From positions 124,001-188,000 of the forward strand of contig DUNN01000022.1 of NCBI GenBank assembly GCA_012839345.1: a DNA stretch of 64,000 bases. The letters are read 5' to 3'. A program made the position numbers and the translations under genes. Shown here piece by piece: positions 27,022 through 34,239 of this stretch (position 1 is its first letter; each line of letters begins with the position of its first letter). The notes under the pieces were generated by a model. That model made no database searches, was not told the origin of the DNA, and saw nothing but the letters and a program-made list of their open reading frames with translations. Origin of the DNA: Clostridiales bacterium (lineage in GTDB: Bacteria > Bacillota > Clostridia > Oscillospirales > Acutalibacteraceae).

Positions 27022-27695
27022 TTTGACGCATCCTTTTTAATAATATTAAAATCGCCTTTCCGGTTAGCGGTCATAATAAAAATATCCTCCGCCTTAATCT
27101 TTTTCCCGTTCAGTACGCCGTTCAGCCAGTCCCGGTTTTTCCCGCAGAGGGAGAGGGCGGAGTCATAAATAACGCCGTCGCTGATGACGACGGTTTCAAT
27201 ACCAGTATCCGGCACAGCGATTCCCAGCATTCCGGCAGTAGGGGTTGATTTGTCAGGCTTTTTTATGATGCTCATTTTGCCGTTCGTTTCAACAATCCCG
27301 TACGCTACGTCTTCCAGACTGAAAATATCTTTCAGACGAAGCTCTTCCATTAAGTCTTCCGTGGTCATGCGAAGGCGTCGCATTTCTTTCTGATCCACTC
27401 GGCCGTCGTTGATTACGATAATTGGACTTCCGCAGATGATCTTGCGGAATTTCGCGTTTTTAACCATTCCGCAGGATACGACGATCTCGCACATCACCAA
27501 GGCTGCAATGGGCAGCAGACCGCTGACCAGCGGCTGGCCGGTATCCTGCATGGGAATGGCCGCTATGTCGGAAATTAAGAGCGTAACTACCAACTCGCTT
27601 GTCTGCAGTTCGCTGATCTGTCGTTTTCCCATTAGCCTTACTGCTACTATAATCACTATGTAGAGCAGTAAGGTTCTGATAAATGATACTGTCAT
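27018..27695 (-). CDS. DUF421 (YetF-like) membrane protein
   Basis: A 225-residue protein with N-terminal membrane helices (SFIRTLLLYIVIIVAVRLMG, VVTLLISDIAAIP, ISGL-type third helix) and a soluble C-terminal domain. KRQISELQTSELVVTLLISD and the later GSPIIVINDGRVDQ are diagnostic of the DUF421/YetF family. In Bacillus, YetF-like proteins occur in the spore or inner membrane, but the biochemical role is unknown. I use the ATG at 27695; a GTG three codons upstream is also possible because neither has a strong RBS. Confidence 0.85.
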   Translation of the reverse strand: MTVSFIRTLLLYIVIIVAVRLMGKRQISELQTSELVVTLLISDIAAIPMQDTGQPLVSGLLPIAALVMCEIVVSCGMVKNAKFRKIICGSPIIVINDGRVDQKEMRRLRMTTEDLMEELRLKDIFSLEDVAYGIVETNGKMSIIKKPDKSTPTAGMLGIAVPDTGIETVVISDGVIYDSALSLCGKNRDWLNGVLNGKKIKAEDIFIMTANRKGDFNIIKKDASK

Positions 27696-27780
27696 ATTTG
27701 TCACCGCTTTACTAACTTAAATAAAACGAATTGCTGTTGCAAGTAGCATTAGTATGTGCGGTAAATATTGGATTATGTAA

Positions 27781-27815
27781 AAAATCCGAGCTGCCTGCGA
27801 ACAGCCCGGATTTTT
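27781..27815 (-). terminator. Terminator of the minus-strand glycosyltransferase
   Basis: On the minus strand ATCCGGGCTG and CAGCTCGGAT pair with one G-U and are followed by TTTTTT. It begins right after the glycosyltransferase stop codon. Confidence 0.8.
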
Positions 27816-29069
27816 CTACTTCGCTTTTATTTCTTCCGCAAACCTTCGGAAGTTGTCTTGTGCGCAGAATTTTTTCTGCCATTCTTCCCGGCAGTTTTCC
27901 CGCAGCTGCTGCATTTGTTCCTTGGGCAGCAGAACGGCTTCTTTTATTTTTTTCGCTAATTCTTCCGCGGTAACATCGGCGCTGACCAAAAAACCGGTAA
28001 TTCCGTTTTGCACAATTTCTCCGGTTCCTCCTACGTTGGTTGCAAGCGCTGGAATCCCGAACGAACAGGCTTCCATAATGCTGACCGGCAGTCCTTCGGA
28101 ACTGCTGGTGTTTACAAATAAATCCACGGAATTCTTTTGATAGTATTCCATCAGCTTCTCGTTTTGAATTTCCCCGCTGAATTCACACTTCATAAACGAA
28201 AGGGCACTGTCCGCGTACTCCTTCAAACGATTCAGCCCTTCACCGCCGCCGAAATGAGTCCATTCCAGCTTCAGTCCGCTGTCTTTCAGGCAGGCCAAAG
28301 CCTGTGCCAAAAGCTCCACCCGTTTTACCGGAACAATATGGCAGCAGCTGACAATATGGAACGCAGTTTCCTCCTTCGATGTGGATACTCCAAAATCCTT
28401 TGTTCCAAGGTATGCGGTGTGGATTTTATCCGAATATTCGGGATAACGCTCTTTCAAAAAGCTGCTGCCATTTTCAGAGCAGGGGTACAAAGCGTCGATA
28501 TGCTGCAAGATGTAACCGCGCATGGGCAGATAATTCATTGGATTGCGATACGGGTAAAGGTCATAACCATGCGCGCGGCTGACCACGCGTTTTACGGCAG
28601 CGGCGCACTGTTCTTTCAACCGGATTGCGGCGACGGCGGTATCATAGAACCAGTAGCTGTAGAAGGTTACACGGTCGTATTGTTCCAGATTGCAGCTTTG
28701 CAGAAGTTCAGTTGCTTCCCGGCAGACAAGGTCAGCCTTCGCCAGAAAATAAGTTAGGAATAATCTTTTTTTCAAAGAGTGGCCAAGCAGTGTTTTCTCC
28801 TGTGCGTCACACAATCCTTTAAATCCAGAAAAGGGGAAATACTTTACAGCAGTAGAAGGGAGCCCCTTCCGTATTTTTGAAGCGGGCACGGAGAACACAC
28901 GGACGTTGTCGGCGGTTTTTCTGGTTTGAACAGGCTTGTCCCCGGTGCTTGTCGCAATCAGTATAACCTGATGAAACGACTGGGCTAAGATGGGAACTTC
29001 ATTTTCTATAAATTCTTCCCCTTTGTCAAAGGGGTAGGTTTTGGTCAGCAAAACAAGACAGTCTTTCAT
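27816..29069 (-). CDS. Glycosyltransferase family 4 protein
   Basis: A 417-residue GT-B fold glycosyltransferase. The N-terminal acceptor domain begins KDCLVLLTKTYPFDKGEEFI. The C-terminal nucleotide-sugar domain (from about 225) has VKRVELLAQALACLKD and the donor-binding GT4 motif SSSEGLPVSIMEACSFGIPA (near 330), with its E-x7-E pattern. It probably adds a sugar to a cell-surface polysaccharide or lipid carrier. The start is the ATG at 29069, after ATGGAGGAG. It is divergent from two more glycosyltransferase genes, suggesting a small surface-glycan locus. Confidence 0.85.
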   Translation of the reverse strand: MKDCLVLLTKTYPFDKGEEFIENEVPILAQSFHQVILIATSTGDKPVQTRKTADNVRVFSVPASKIRKGLPSTAVKYFPFSGFKGLCDAQEKTLLGHSLKKRLFLTYFLAKADLVCREATELLQSCNLEQYDRVTFYSYWFYDTAVAAIRLKEQCAAAVKRVVSRAHGYDLYPYRNPMNYLPMRGYILQHIDALYPCSENGSSFLKERYPEYSDKIHTAYLGTKDFGVSTSKEETAFHIVSCCHIVPVKRVELLAQALACLKDSGLKLEWTHFGGGEGLNRLKEYADSALSFMKCEFSGEIQNEKLMEYYQKNSVDLFVNTSSSEGLPVSIMEACSFGIPALATNVGGTGEIVQNGITGFLVSADVTAEELAKKIKEAVLLPKEQMQQLRENCREEWQKKFCAQDNFRRFAEEIKAK

Positions 29070-29156
29070 GGAACTCCTCCATATTAACATTTACTAAAGA
29101 ATACCATAGGAAATCATGCATTTCAACCTATTGTAACGATACTGCACAAATTCATC

Positions 29157-29185
29157 TTGTAATCAAATTAAGCAAATGATATAAT
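29157..29185 (+). promoter_or_regulatory. Sigma-A promoter of the glycosyltransferase pair
   Basis: TTGTAA (29157-29162), a 17-nt spacer and a perfect TATAAT (29180-29185). The predicted start near 29192 leaves a leader of about 200 nt. Confidence 0.65.
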
Positions 29186-29191
29186 TTCTAC

Positions 29192-29400
29192 ATCTGACAA
29201 TATTGAGTCTTATGAATGAAGAAATAAACTGGATGGAAAGCGCAGGCCCTTTTCAGGCAAAATTTTATCGGCCTGTGCGTTTCTGCCAGAGCCGCGGATT
29301 TCTCTGGCTGCCGGTCGGAGCAATCGCGGTCACGGAAAATACGGCGGTGGCCCAAGAAAGGGCTGAATTCTTTTTGCCGTCAAAAAACGGAGGCCTTAAT
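29192..29400 (+). ncRNA. Structured 5' leader upstream of the glycosyltransferase pair (candidate cis-regulatory RNA)
   Basis: Stems seen by eye are: 29240-29248 with 29270-29278 (GCGCAGGCC/GGCCTGTGC, one G-U), 29285-29291 with 29302-29308 (GCCAGAG/CTCTGGC), 29349-29353 with 29360-29364, and CCGT 29377-29380 with ACGG 29387-29390. The last one touches the GGAGG ribosome binding site at 29389-29393. The region is open in one frame, but it lacks the family-like start and looks like RNA rather than protein. I cannot assign it to a known riboswitch class. It also fills the 331-nt gap 29070-29400. Confidence 0.45.
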
Positions 29401-30465
29401 TTGCCGAAGGTAAGTGTAATAGTACCTGTTTATAACGTGGAAAAGTATCTTGCGCAGTGCGTGGAAAGCATTCTGGCACAGACGCTGGATGATATTGAAA
29501 TATTGCTGATTAACGATGCATCAACAGACCGTTCTCTCGAAATCGCGCGTACATACGAAAAGGATCCGCGCGTAAAGGTGTATGACAAGCCGCACGGGGG
29601 GCTGGGGGATACGCGAAATTACGGCGTTGCCCGCGCTTCCGGTAAGTATTTAATCTTTATTGATTCTGATGACTGGATCGACTCCGGGATGCTCACGAAT
29701 CTGTGCGCCTGCGCGGAAGAGTATCATTCCGATCTGGTGGTTTTTAATTATGTGAGGGAAAATACGAACAACGGGGAACAAAGGGTTTGCAGGCTGCCCA
29801 TAAACTACCCGGATTTCGGGCTTGAAATTCAGGAAACGGTGCTGAGGCAGCTGATTGGTCCAGACCCTGCGGATACCGACTGGCGTAAAGTGGAAATGCT
29901 TGGCTGTGCTTGGAGGAGGATGTACCGCCGCGAGTGGTTTTTACAGAACCAGCTTTCTTATTATAACGAACAGGAAATCATGCTTGAAGATCTTCCGGTC
30001 AGCATTAAGGCGCACGCCCTTGCAAAGCGCGTGTTGTTCGTCGGCGGTGCTTTTTACCATTACCGCTATAACCCACAGTCGCTCAGTATCCGTTACCGTC
30101 CCCACAGAATGGAAATGATGGTGGAATGTTATCAGATTGTGAAAGAGTTTTTGGAAAGCCGAAACCTTTATGAAAAATATGCCGAGCGGCACCAAGCGTG
30201 GCTGCTCCGGAGCGCCGCCCATTCCTCCTTTGTCAACTGTTTCAGCCCGCAGAATAAGGTCCGCTTTTCGGAACGTTACCGTGAGGTACGGGGCATTCTG
30301 CGCAATCCGCTTCTCAGGCAGGCCGCGAAATCACATTATCTGGAAAGCGGCACTCGTGCGGACCGGTTGATTTTGCGCCTGATTCGTATGGGAAACCCAT
30401 TTTTTGTATATGTGTTTTACCGTTTGTATTCCTATACTTTATCCATAAACGTGAGGAAAAAATGA
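29401..30465 (+). CDS. Glycosyltransferase family 2 protein
   Basis: A 354-residue GT-A fold glycosyltransferase. It begins LPKVSVIVPVYNVEKYLAQC, the standard start of GT2 enzymes. Donor-binding acidic residues are in LLINDASTDRSLEIA (near residue 38) and FIDSDDWIDSGML (near 86, DxD motif). The start is a TTG at 29401 with GGAGG 7 nt upstream. The 66 in-frame codons before it do not resemble the family and are treated as leader. It overlaps the next gene by 4 nt, so the pair is coupled. Confidence 0.82.
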   Translation: MPKVSVIVPVYNVEKYLAQCVESILAQTLDDIEILLINDASTDRSLEIARTYEKDPRVKVYDKPHGGLGDTRNYGVARASGKYLIFIDSDDWIDSGMLTNLCACAEEYHSDLVVFNYVRENTNNGEQRVCRLPINYPDFGLEIQETVLRQLIGPDPADTDWRKVEMLGCAWRRMYRREWFLQNQLSYYNEQEIMLEDLPVSIKAHALAKRVLFVGGAFYHYRYNPQSLSIRYRPHRMEMMVECYQIVKEFLESRNLYEKYAERHQAWLLRSAAHSSFVNCFSPQNKVRFSERYREVRGILRNPLLRQAAKSHYLESGTRADRLILRLIRMGNPFFVYVFYRLYSYTLSINVRKK

Positions 30466-31679
30466 TGTCAATGATACCGGAAATGCCCGAAAAAAAGAAA
30501 ATCTTGTTTGTGAATTACAGCCTGCACAGCGGAGGAATTGAAAAAAGCCTTGTCACACTGTTGAACCTGTTTGATTATGACCGGTACGATGTGGACTTGC
30601 AGCTTTTTGTCAATGAAGGCTTGTTTTTAAATCGCGTCCCAAAACAGGTGAACCTGCTCCCGCCGATTTTTCCTCCGGAATATAAGCTGAACATTCGCAA
30701 GGCGTTCCCAAAACTGCTTCAAAAAGGGCATCCGCTTTTGGCTGTCTGCCGTATGTTGGTTACCATTGTCAGCCTGCGCGGCACCATGGGCGAACGACTG
30801 GCCAACATGTGGAACATCGAGCGGCGTTTTGCCCGCACAAACCGGAAGGAATATGACGCGGCTGTGGCTTTTATGGAGGGCCAGCCGATTTATTATGTGG
30901 TTTCCAAGGTGAAAAGCCGCACGAAAATCGGGTTCATTCACGGCGATTATAAGGCCATGGGGCTCAGCAAGATTTACGATTATGACTTTATCCGCCGGTT
31001 GGACGCACTATGTACGGTGTCAGAATCGTGCAAAACCGCGCTGGATGAAACGTTCCCGGAATTCCGGAATAAGTTTCATGTTATCTATAATATAATTTCA
31101 GCGAAGTTTATGCGCAGCATGGCGGAGGAACCGGTCGATTTCGATTCTTCCTATCACGGCACGCGGATTTTGAGCATTGCGCGTCTTTCCCATCAAAAGG
31201 GACTTGATATTGCGATTCCAGCGATTGCCGCGCTGAAGAAAAAAGGGTTTGACTTCAAGTGGTACATCATTGGAATCGGCCCGGAAGAAGCTGCTTTAAA
31301 GGAGATGATCGAACGCCTAGAAATCCAGGATACGGTCGTTTTCCTCGGGGAACGGCCAAACCCGTACCCGTTCCTGAAATCCTGCGATATTTACCTTCAG
31401 CCATCCCGGTTTGAAGGAAAGTCCATTGCCGTAGATGAGGCAATGGTGATGTGCAGGCCGATTCTTCTGACGAATTTTTCAACGGCGGCGGACCAGATTG
31501 ATTCAGGGCGCAACGGGTTGATTGTTCCGATGACGAGCGAGGGAGTTGAAAAGGGTCTGGAGGATTTACTTTTGCATGAAGAACGCCGTGCAGCGTTCAT
31601 TGCAGAATTGGAAAAATCCGATTATACCAATGAAGAGGAGATCAACAAGCTTTACGCACTGATGGAGGACAAAAAATAG
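30462..31679 (+). CDS. Glycosyltransferase family 4 protein
   Basis: A 405-residue GT-B glycosyltransferase. LFVNYSLHSGGIEKSLVTLL near the N terminus is the acceptor-domain loop. LSIARLSHQKGLDIAIPAI near residue 240 begins the donor domain. PSRFEGKSIAVDEAMVMCRP near residue 313 is the E-x7-E motif. The ATGATG start overlaps the preceding GT2 stop, so both enzymes likely act in one glycan pathway. The glycan cannot be named. Confidence 0.87.
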   Translation: MMSMIPEMPEKKKILFVNYSLHSGGIEKSLVTLLNLFDYDRYDVDLQLFVNEGLFLNRVPKQVNLLPPIFPPEYKLNIRKAFPKLLQKGHPLLAVCRMLVTIVSLRGTMGERLANMWNIERRFARTNRKEYDAAVAFMEGQPIYYVVSKVKSRTKIGFIHGDYKAMGLSKIYDYDFIRRLDALCTVSESCKTALDETFPEFRNKFHVIYNIISAKFMRSMAEEPVDFDSSYHGTRILSIARLSHQKGLDIAIPAIAALKKKGFDFKWYIIGIGPEEAALKEMIERLEIQDTVVFLGERPNPYPFLKSCDIYLQPSRFEGKSIAVDEAMVMCRPILLTNFSTAADQIDSGRNGLIVPMTSEGVEKGLEDLLLHEERRAAFIAELEKSDYTNEEEINKLYALMEDKK

Positions 31680-31697
31680 AAAAGGGGTTTTCTTAGT

Positions 31698-32348
31698 ATG
31701 AGTATTACCCTTTGCATCCTTTCTGTCGCAGCTATGGGTTTCTTTTTTGACCGGTATTTCCATCATCGCAAAGACTATAAAGACAATAAGGTCGCGCTGA
31801 TTTATAAAGCCTCCGACACGCTGGTTCCGGTTTTACTTTGTCTGTATGCGCTGCTTCGCCGGGCCCCAGCCGGTGTGTACTGGCTGCTTTTTACCGGTAT
31901 ATTCCTGTGTATGGCGGCCGATGTGGTTATTGGCATCCGTTTCGAGGCCGGAACTTTGGTTTTTCTGGTTGCGCAGCTGTGCCTGATTGCCTATTACTTT
32001 ACGTTGGCGCCGTTTCACTGGGTCAGTATCCTCCTTTTTTTCGGAATTCTGATCCTCGAAGCTCTGATTTTAAAACCTTCTTTTTCCTATCCTTTGAACC
32101 GGCTGATTTGCTGCGGGGCTTATGCGCTGGCGATGGCCTTTATGGTTTCTATGGCGCTGCTGCTTCCGTTTTCGGTTTACCTTTCCGGTACTATACTGCT
32201 GGCTGTGGGTGCGGTACTGTTCCTAATTTCCGATACAATGCTTGCCCAAAATACCTTTGGCAAGCCGGTGCAATGGCGTGATCGGCTTTTAATGGCATTT
32301 TATTATTCAGCTGTTTATCTCATGGCGGTAAGCACCTTTTACCTGTAA
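31698..32348 (+). CDS. YhhN/TMEM86-like integral membrane protein
   Basis: A 216-residue protein with about seven or eight hydrophobic helices, for example LVPVLLCLYALL, VYWLLFTGIFLCMAADVVIG and ILLAVGAVLFLISDTMLAQN. ADVVIGI near residue 75 and FLISDTMLA near 178 match conserved acidic positions of YhhN/TMEM86 proteins. Some of these hydrolyse lysoplasmalogen. Plasmalogens occur in many anaerobic Clostridia, so that role is possible but unproven. It follows the GT4 gene by 18 nt and is followed by a strong hairpin, so it is the last gene of the glycosyltransferase unit. Confidence 0.72.
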   Translation: MSITLCILSVAAMGFFFDRYFHHRKDYKDNKVALIYKASDTLVPVLLCLYALLRRAPAGVYWLLFTGIFLCMAADVVIGIRFEAGTLVFLVAQLCLIAYYFTLAPFHWVSILLFFGILILEALILKPSFSYPLNRLICCGAYALAMAFMVSMALLLPFSVYLSGTILLAVGAVLFLISDTMLAQNTFGKPVQWRDRLLMAFYYSAVYLMAVSTFYL

Positions 32349-32390
32349 CCGGGGTGCCGAAAAACAGATATAAAAATGCGGATATGGAAA

Positions 32391-32430
32391 GAGCCTGAAT
32401 GGTATGGTTACGCATTCAGGCTCCTATTTC
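32391..32430 (+). terminator. Terminator after the YhhN-like gene
   Basis: A perfect 11-bp stem GAGCCTGAATG/CATTCAGGCTC with an 11-nt loop, followed by CTATTTC. The T-run is modest. Confidence 0.7.
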
Positions 32431-32440
32431 GTCCGGAGGT

Positions 32441-32490
32441 TTTTGTGAAAACCGCACCGGTGGAATTTTCACTATTCCCCCAGTGCGGTT
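32441..32490 (-). terminator. Terminator of the SPASM-type radical SAM gene
   Basis: On the minus strand AACCGCAC (32490-32483) pairs with GTGCGGTT (32457-32450), followed by TTCACAAAAACC. It lies just after the stop codon at 32499. Confidence 0.55.
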
Positions 32491-32498
32491 GAGACTTC

Positions 32499-33935
32499 TT
32501 AACCTGCTTTTACTTTTACTTTTTTGGCGGCTTTTTCCGCGATTTTTGCTTTTCGTTCTAATTCCTTACGAATCTTTTCCTCTGATCTTTCGCGGCCTTC
32601 GCTGGCGTTCCAGAGCTCTTCTGCCACCGGTTCCCACTGATGTGCTGCGTCCTCGCATTTTTTGCTTAGGGCTTCTACGTCTTCCGGATGTTGCATATCG
32701 GTTGACACCGCGCCGGATTTCTGCACCATGTCTGTCAGGCGGCCGGGATTGTCAAGCAGCGGACAGGGTTGGAGCATATTGTTGTTGAACGGCTGGTTTT
32801 TGCGGTACTGCATGAACAGAGGGGACTGTAGCGCTTCCAGCAATGTTTTTTCTTTGATATTGGAATCCGCATAATGGATAAACGCGCAGGGTTCTACATC
32901 TCCGTTTGCGTTGATGTGCAGATAGCACCGTCCGCCTGCGATGCACCCGTTCACATATTCGCCGTCGTTCCAGAAGTCCATGGTAAACAGCGGCTTTGTC
33001 CCGCGGAACTTACGAATCTGGTCATACATGAATTTGCGCTGCTGCGGTGTGGCCATTAGTTCCGGCACCGCGTCTACGCCGACCGGCATGTAAGTAAAGA
33101 ACCATGCGAACTTGCAGCCGTGTTCAATCAGGAAGTCAATGTATTCTTCACTGCCGATGTTTTCCGTATTTTTGCTGGTGTAGCAGAGGGATGCGCCAAA
33201 CGGAAGCCGCTTTGTCCTCAGCAAATCCATGGCTTCGATGACCTTCCGATAGGTCCCTTTGCCCCGGCGAAAGTCGGTTTCTTCTTCAAAGCCTTCAATA
33301 CTGATGGCGGGAACGAAGTTTTTCACACGCAGCATTTCGTCCGCAAATTTTTCGTCGATCAGCGTACCGTTTGTAAAGGCCAGGAATTCGCAGTCGTTAT
33401 GTTTTTCGCACAGGCGGATGATGTCATCTTTCCGCACCAGTGGTTCGCCGCCGGAATAAATATACATGTAGGTTCCAAGCTTTTTACCTTGCTCAATGAT
33501 GCTATCCAACGTTTCAAAGCTCATATTGAGCTTGTTTCCGTAATCCGCGGCCCAGCAGCCCGTGCAGTGCAGGTTGCAGGCAGACGTGGGGTCCATCAGG
33601 ATTGCCCACGGAATGTTGCAGTTGTATTTTTCTTCGCATTTATTTTTCTTCTGGGAACCGATAATAGCAGAGTTTACGAGGAAATTCTCAAACAGCTTTT
33701 TGCGTACGCCGTCGTCGATTTCTGTATACATGCTTTTGATCAGCCGGTTCCAGTTGTTATCCGGATCTTTCATGAATTCTTCGATCATATCGTAAGTGTT
33801 GTTGAAAAATCCATCGCTGTCCAGTTTGCGCAGCCAGCCGATGAGTTTTGGAACGTTTTCCTCAGGATTGCTGTCCAGATAGCCAAGAACCTTTTTGAGC
33901 CCGAAAGCTTCCAGCTTCTCATTGACGATACCCAT
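32499..33935 (-). CDS. Radical SAM protein with SPASM-like C-terminal cysteines
   Basis: A 478-residue radical SAM enzyme. A helical N-terminal region (1-105) is followed by the core motif CNLHCTGC near residue 122 and the GGE motif YIYSGGEPLVRKDD. A cysteine-rich segment, GCIAGGRCYLHINANGDVEPC (near 332-352), resembles SPASM auxiliary-cluster domains. The C terminus is highly charged (about 440-478, lysine and glutamate rich). The substrate is unknown. No small precursor peptide is visible next to it. GGAAG lies upstream of the ATG. The gene stands alone, with its own structured leader and terminator. Confidence 0.82.
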   Translation of the reverse strand: MGIVNEKLEAFGLKKVLGYLDSNPEENVPKLIGWLRKLDSDGFFNNTYDMIEEFMKDPDNNWNRLIKSMYTEIDDGVRKKLFENFLVNSAIIGSQKKNKCEEKYNCNIPWAILMDPTSACNLHCTGCWAADYGNKLNMSFETLDSIIEQGKKLGTYMYIYSGGEPLVRKDDIIRLCEKHNDCEFLAFTNGTLIDEKFADEMLRVKNFVPAISIEGFEEETDFRRGKGTYRKVIEAMDLLRTKRLPFGASLCYTSKNTENIGSEEYIDFLIEHGCKFAWFFTYMPVGVDAVPELMATPQQRKFMYDQIRKFRGTKPLFTMDFWNDGEYVNGCIAGGRCYLHINANGDVEPCAFIHYADSNIKEKTLLEALQSPLFMQYRKNQPFNNNMLQPCPLLDNPGRLTDMVQKSGAVSTDMQHPEDVEALSKKCEDAAHQWEPVAEELWNASEGRERSEEKIRKELERKAKIAEKAAKKVKVKAG

Positions 33936-34239
33936 TTCCTATTCTTCCTTTCAGAAAAAATTTTGTGGTTCGAATGATTTCTATGTTAAATTAGAATATC
34001 ACCGGCAGCGTTCCTACCGCTTTCATGGATACCTGGAAAACGGTAAAATGCTACGTCCTTAATTTAACATATTGTAAACGGGGCGTAATCAGACAAAAAT
34101 CAGGGGAAGTATGTTTTTTATACAAAATCTGGAAAGTGTCATATTATTATAATTCTTTGCCTTAAAAATTATGCAATTGACTTTGGAAAAGTATTATTGT
34201 ATGATCAAAAATATATTAAAGTTTTTTGGAGGAAATACC
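33936..34239. promoter_or_regulatory. Divergent region with a large inverted repeat in the radical SAM leader
   Basis: This 304-nt gap separates divergent radical SAM and murE genes. TATGTTAAATTA (33982-33993) and TAATTTAACATA (34060-34071) form a perfect 12-bp stem around 66 nt. Inside, TACCGCTTTC (34015-34024) pairs with GAAAACGGTA (34036-34045) at 9 of 10 positions. Read on the minus strand, this sits in the radical SAM 5' leader. A TATAAT (minus, about 34151) with a weak TTGCAT 19 nt upstream may be its promoter. The murE promoter lies at the right side. Confidence 0.5.
34177..34205 (+). promoter_or_regulatory. Sigma-A promoter of murE
   Basis: TTGACT (34177-34182), a 17-nt spacer and TATGAT (34200-34205), 35 nt before the murE ATG. 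Confidence 0.68.

Noticed and set aside
29203-29400. In-frame N-terminal extension of the GT2 glycosyltransferase
   Set aside because: The 66 extra codons do not resemble any GT2 N terminus. A good GGAGG with TTG at 29401 fits the family start. The region has RNA-like stems and begins soon after a strong promoter.
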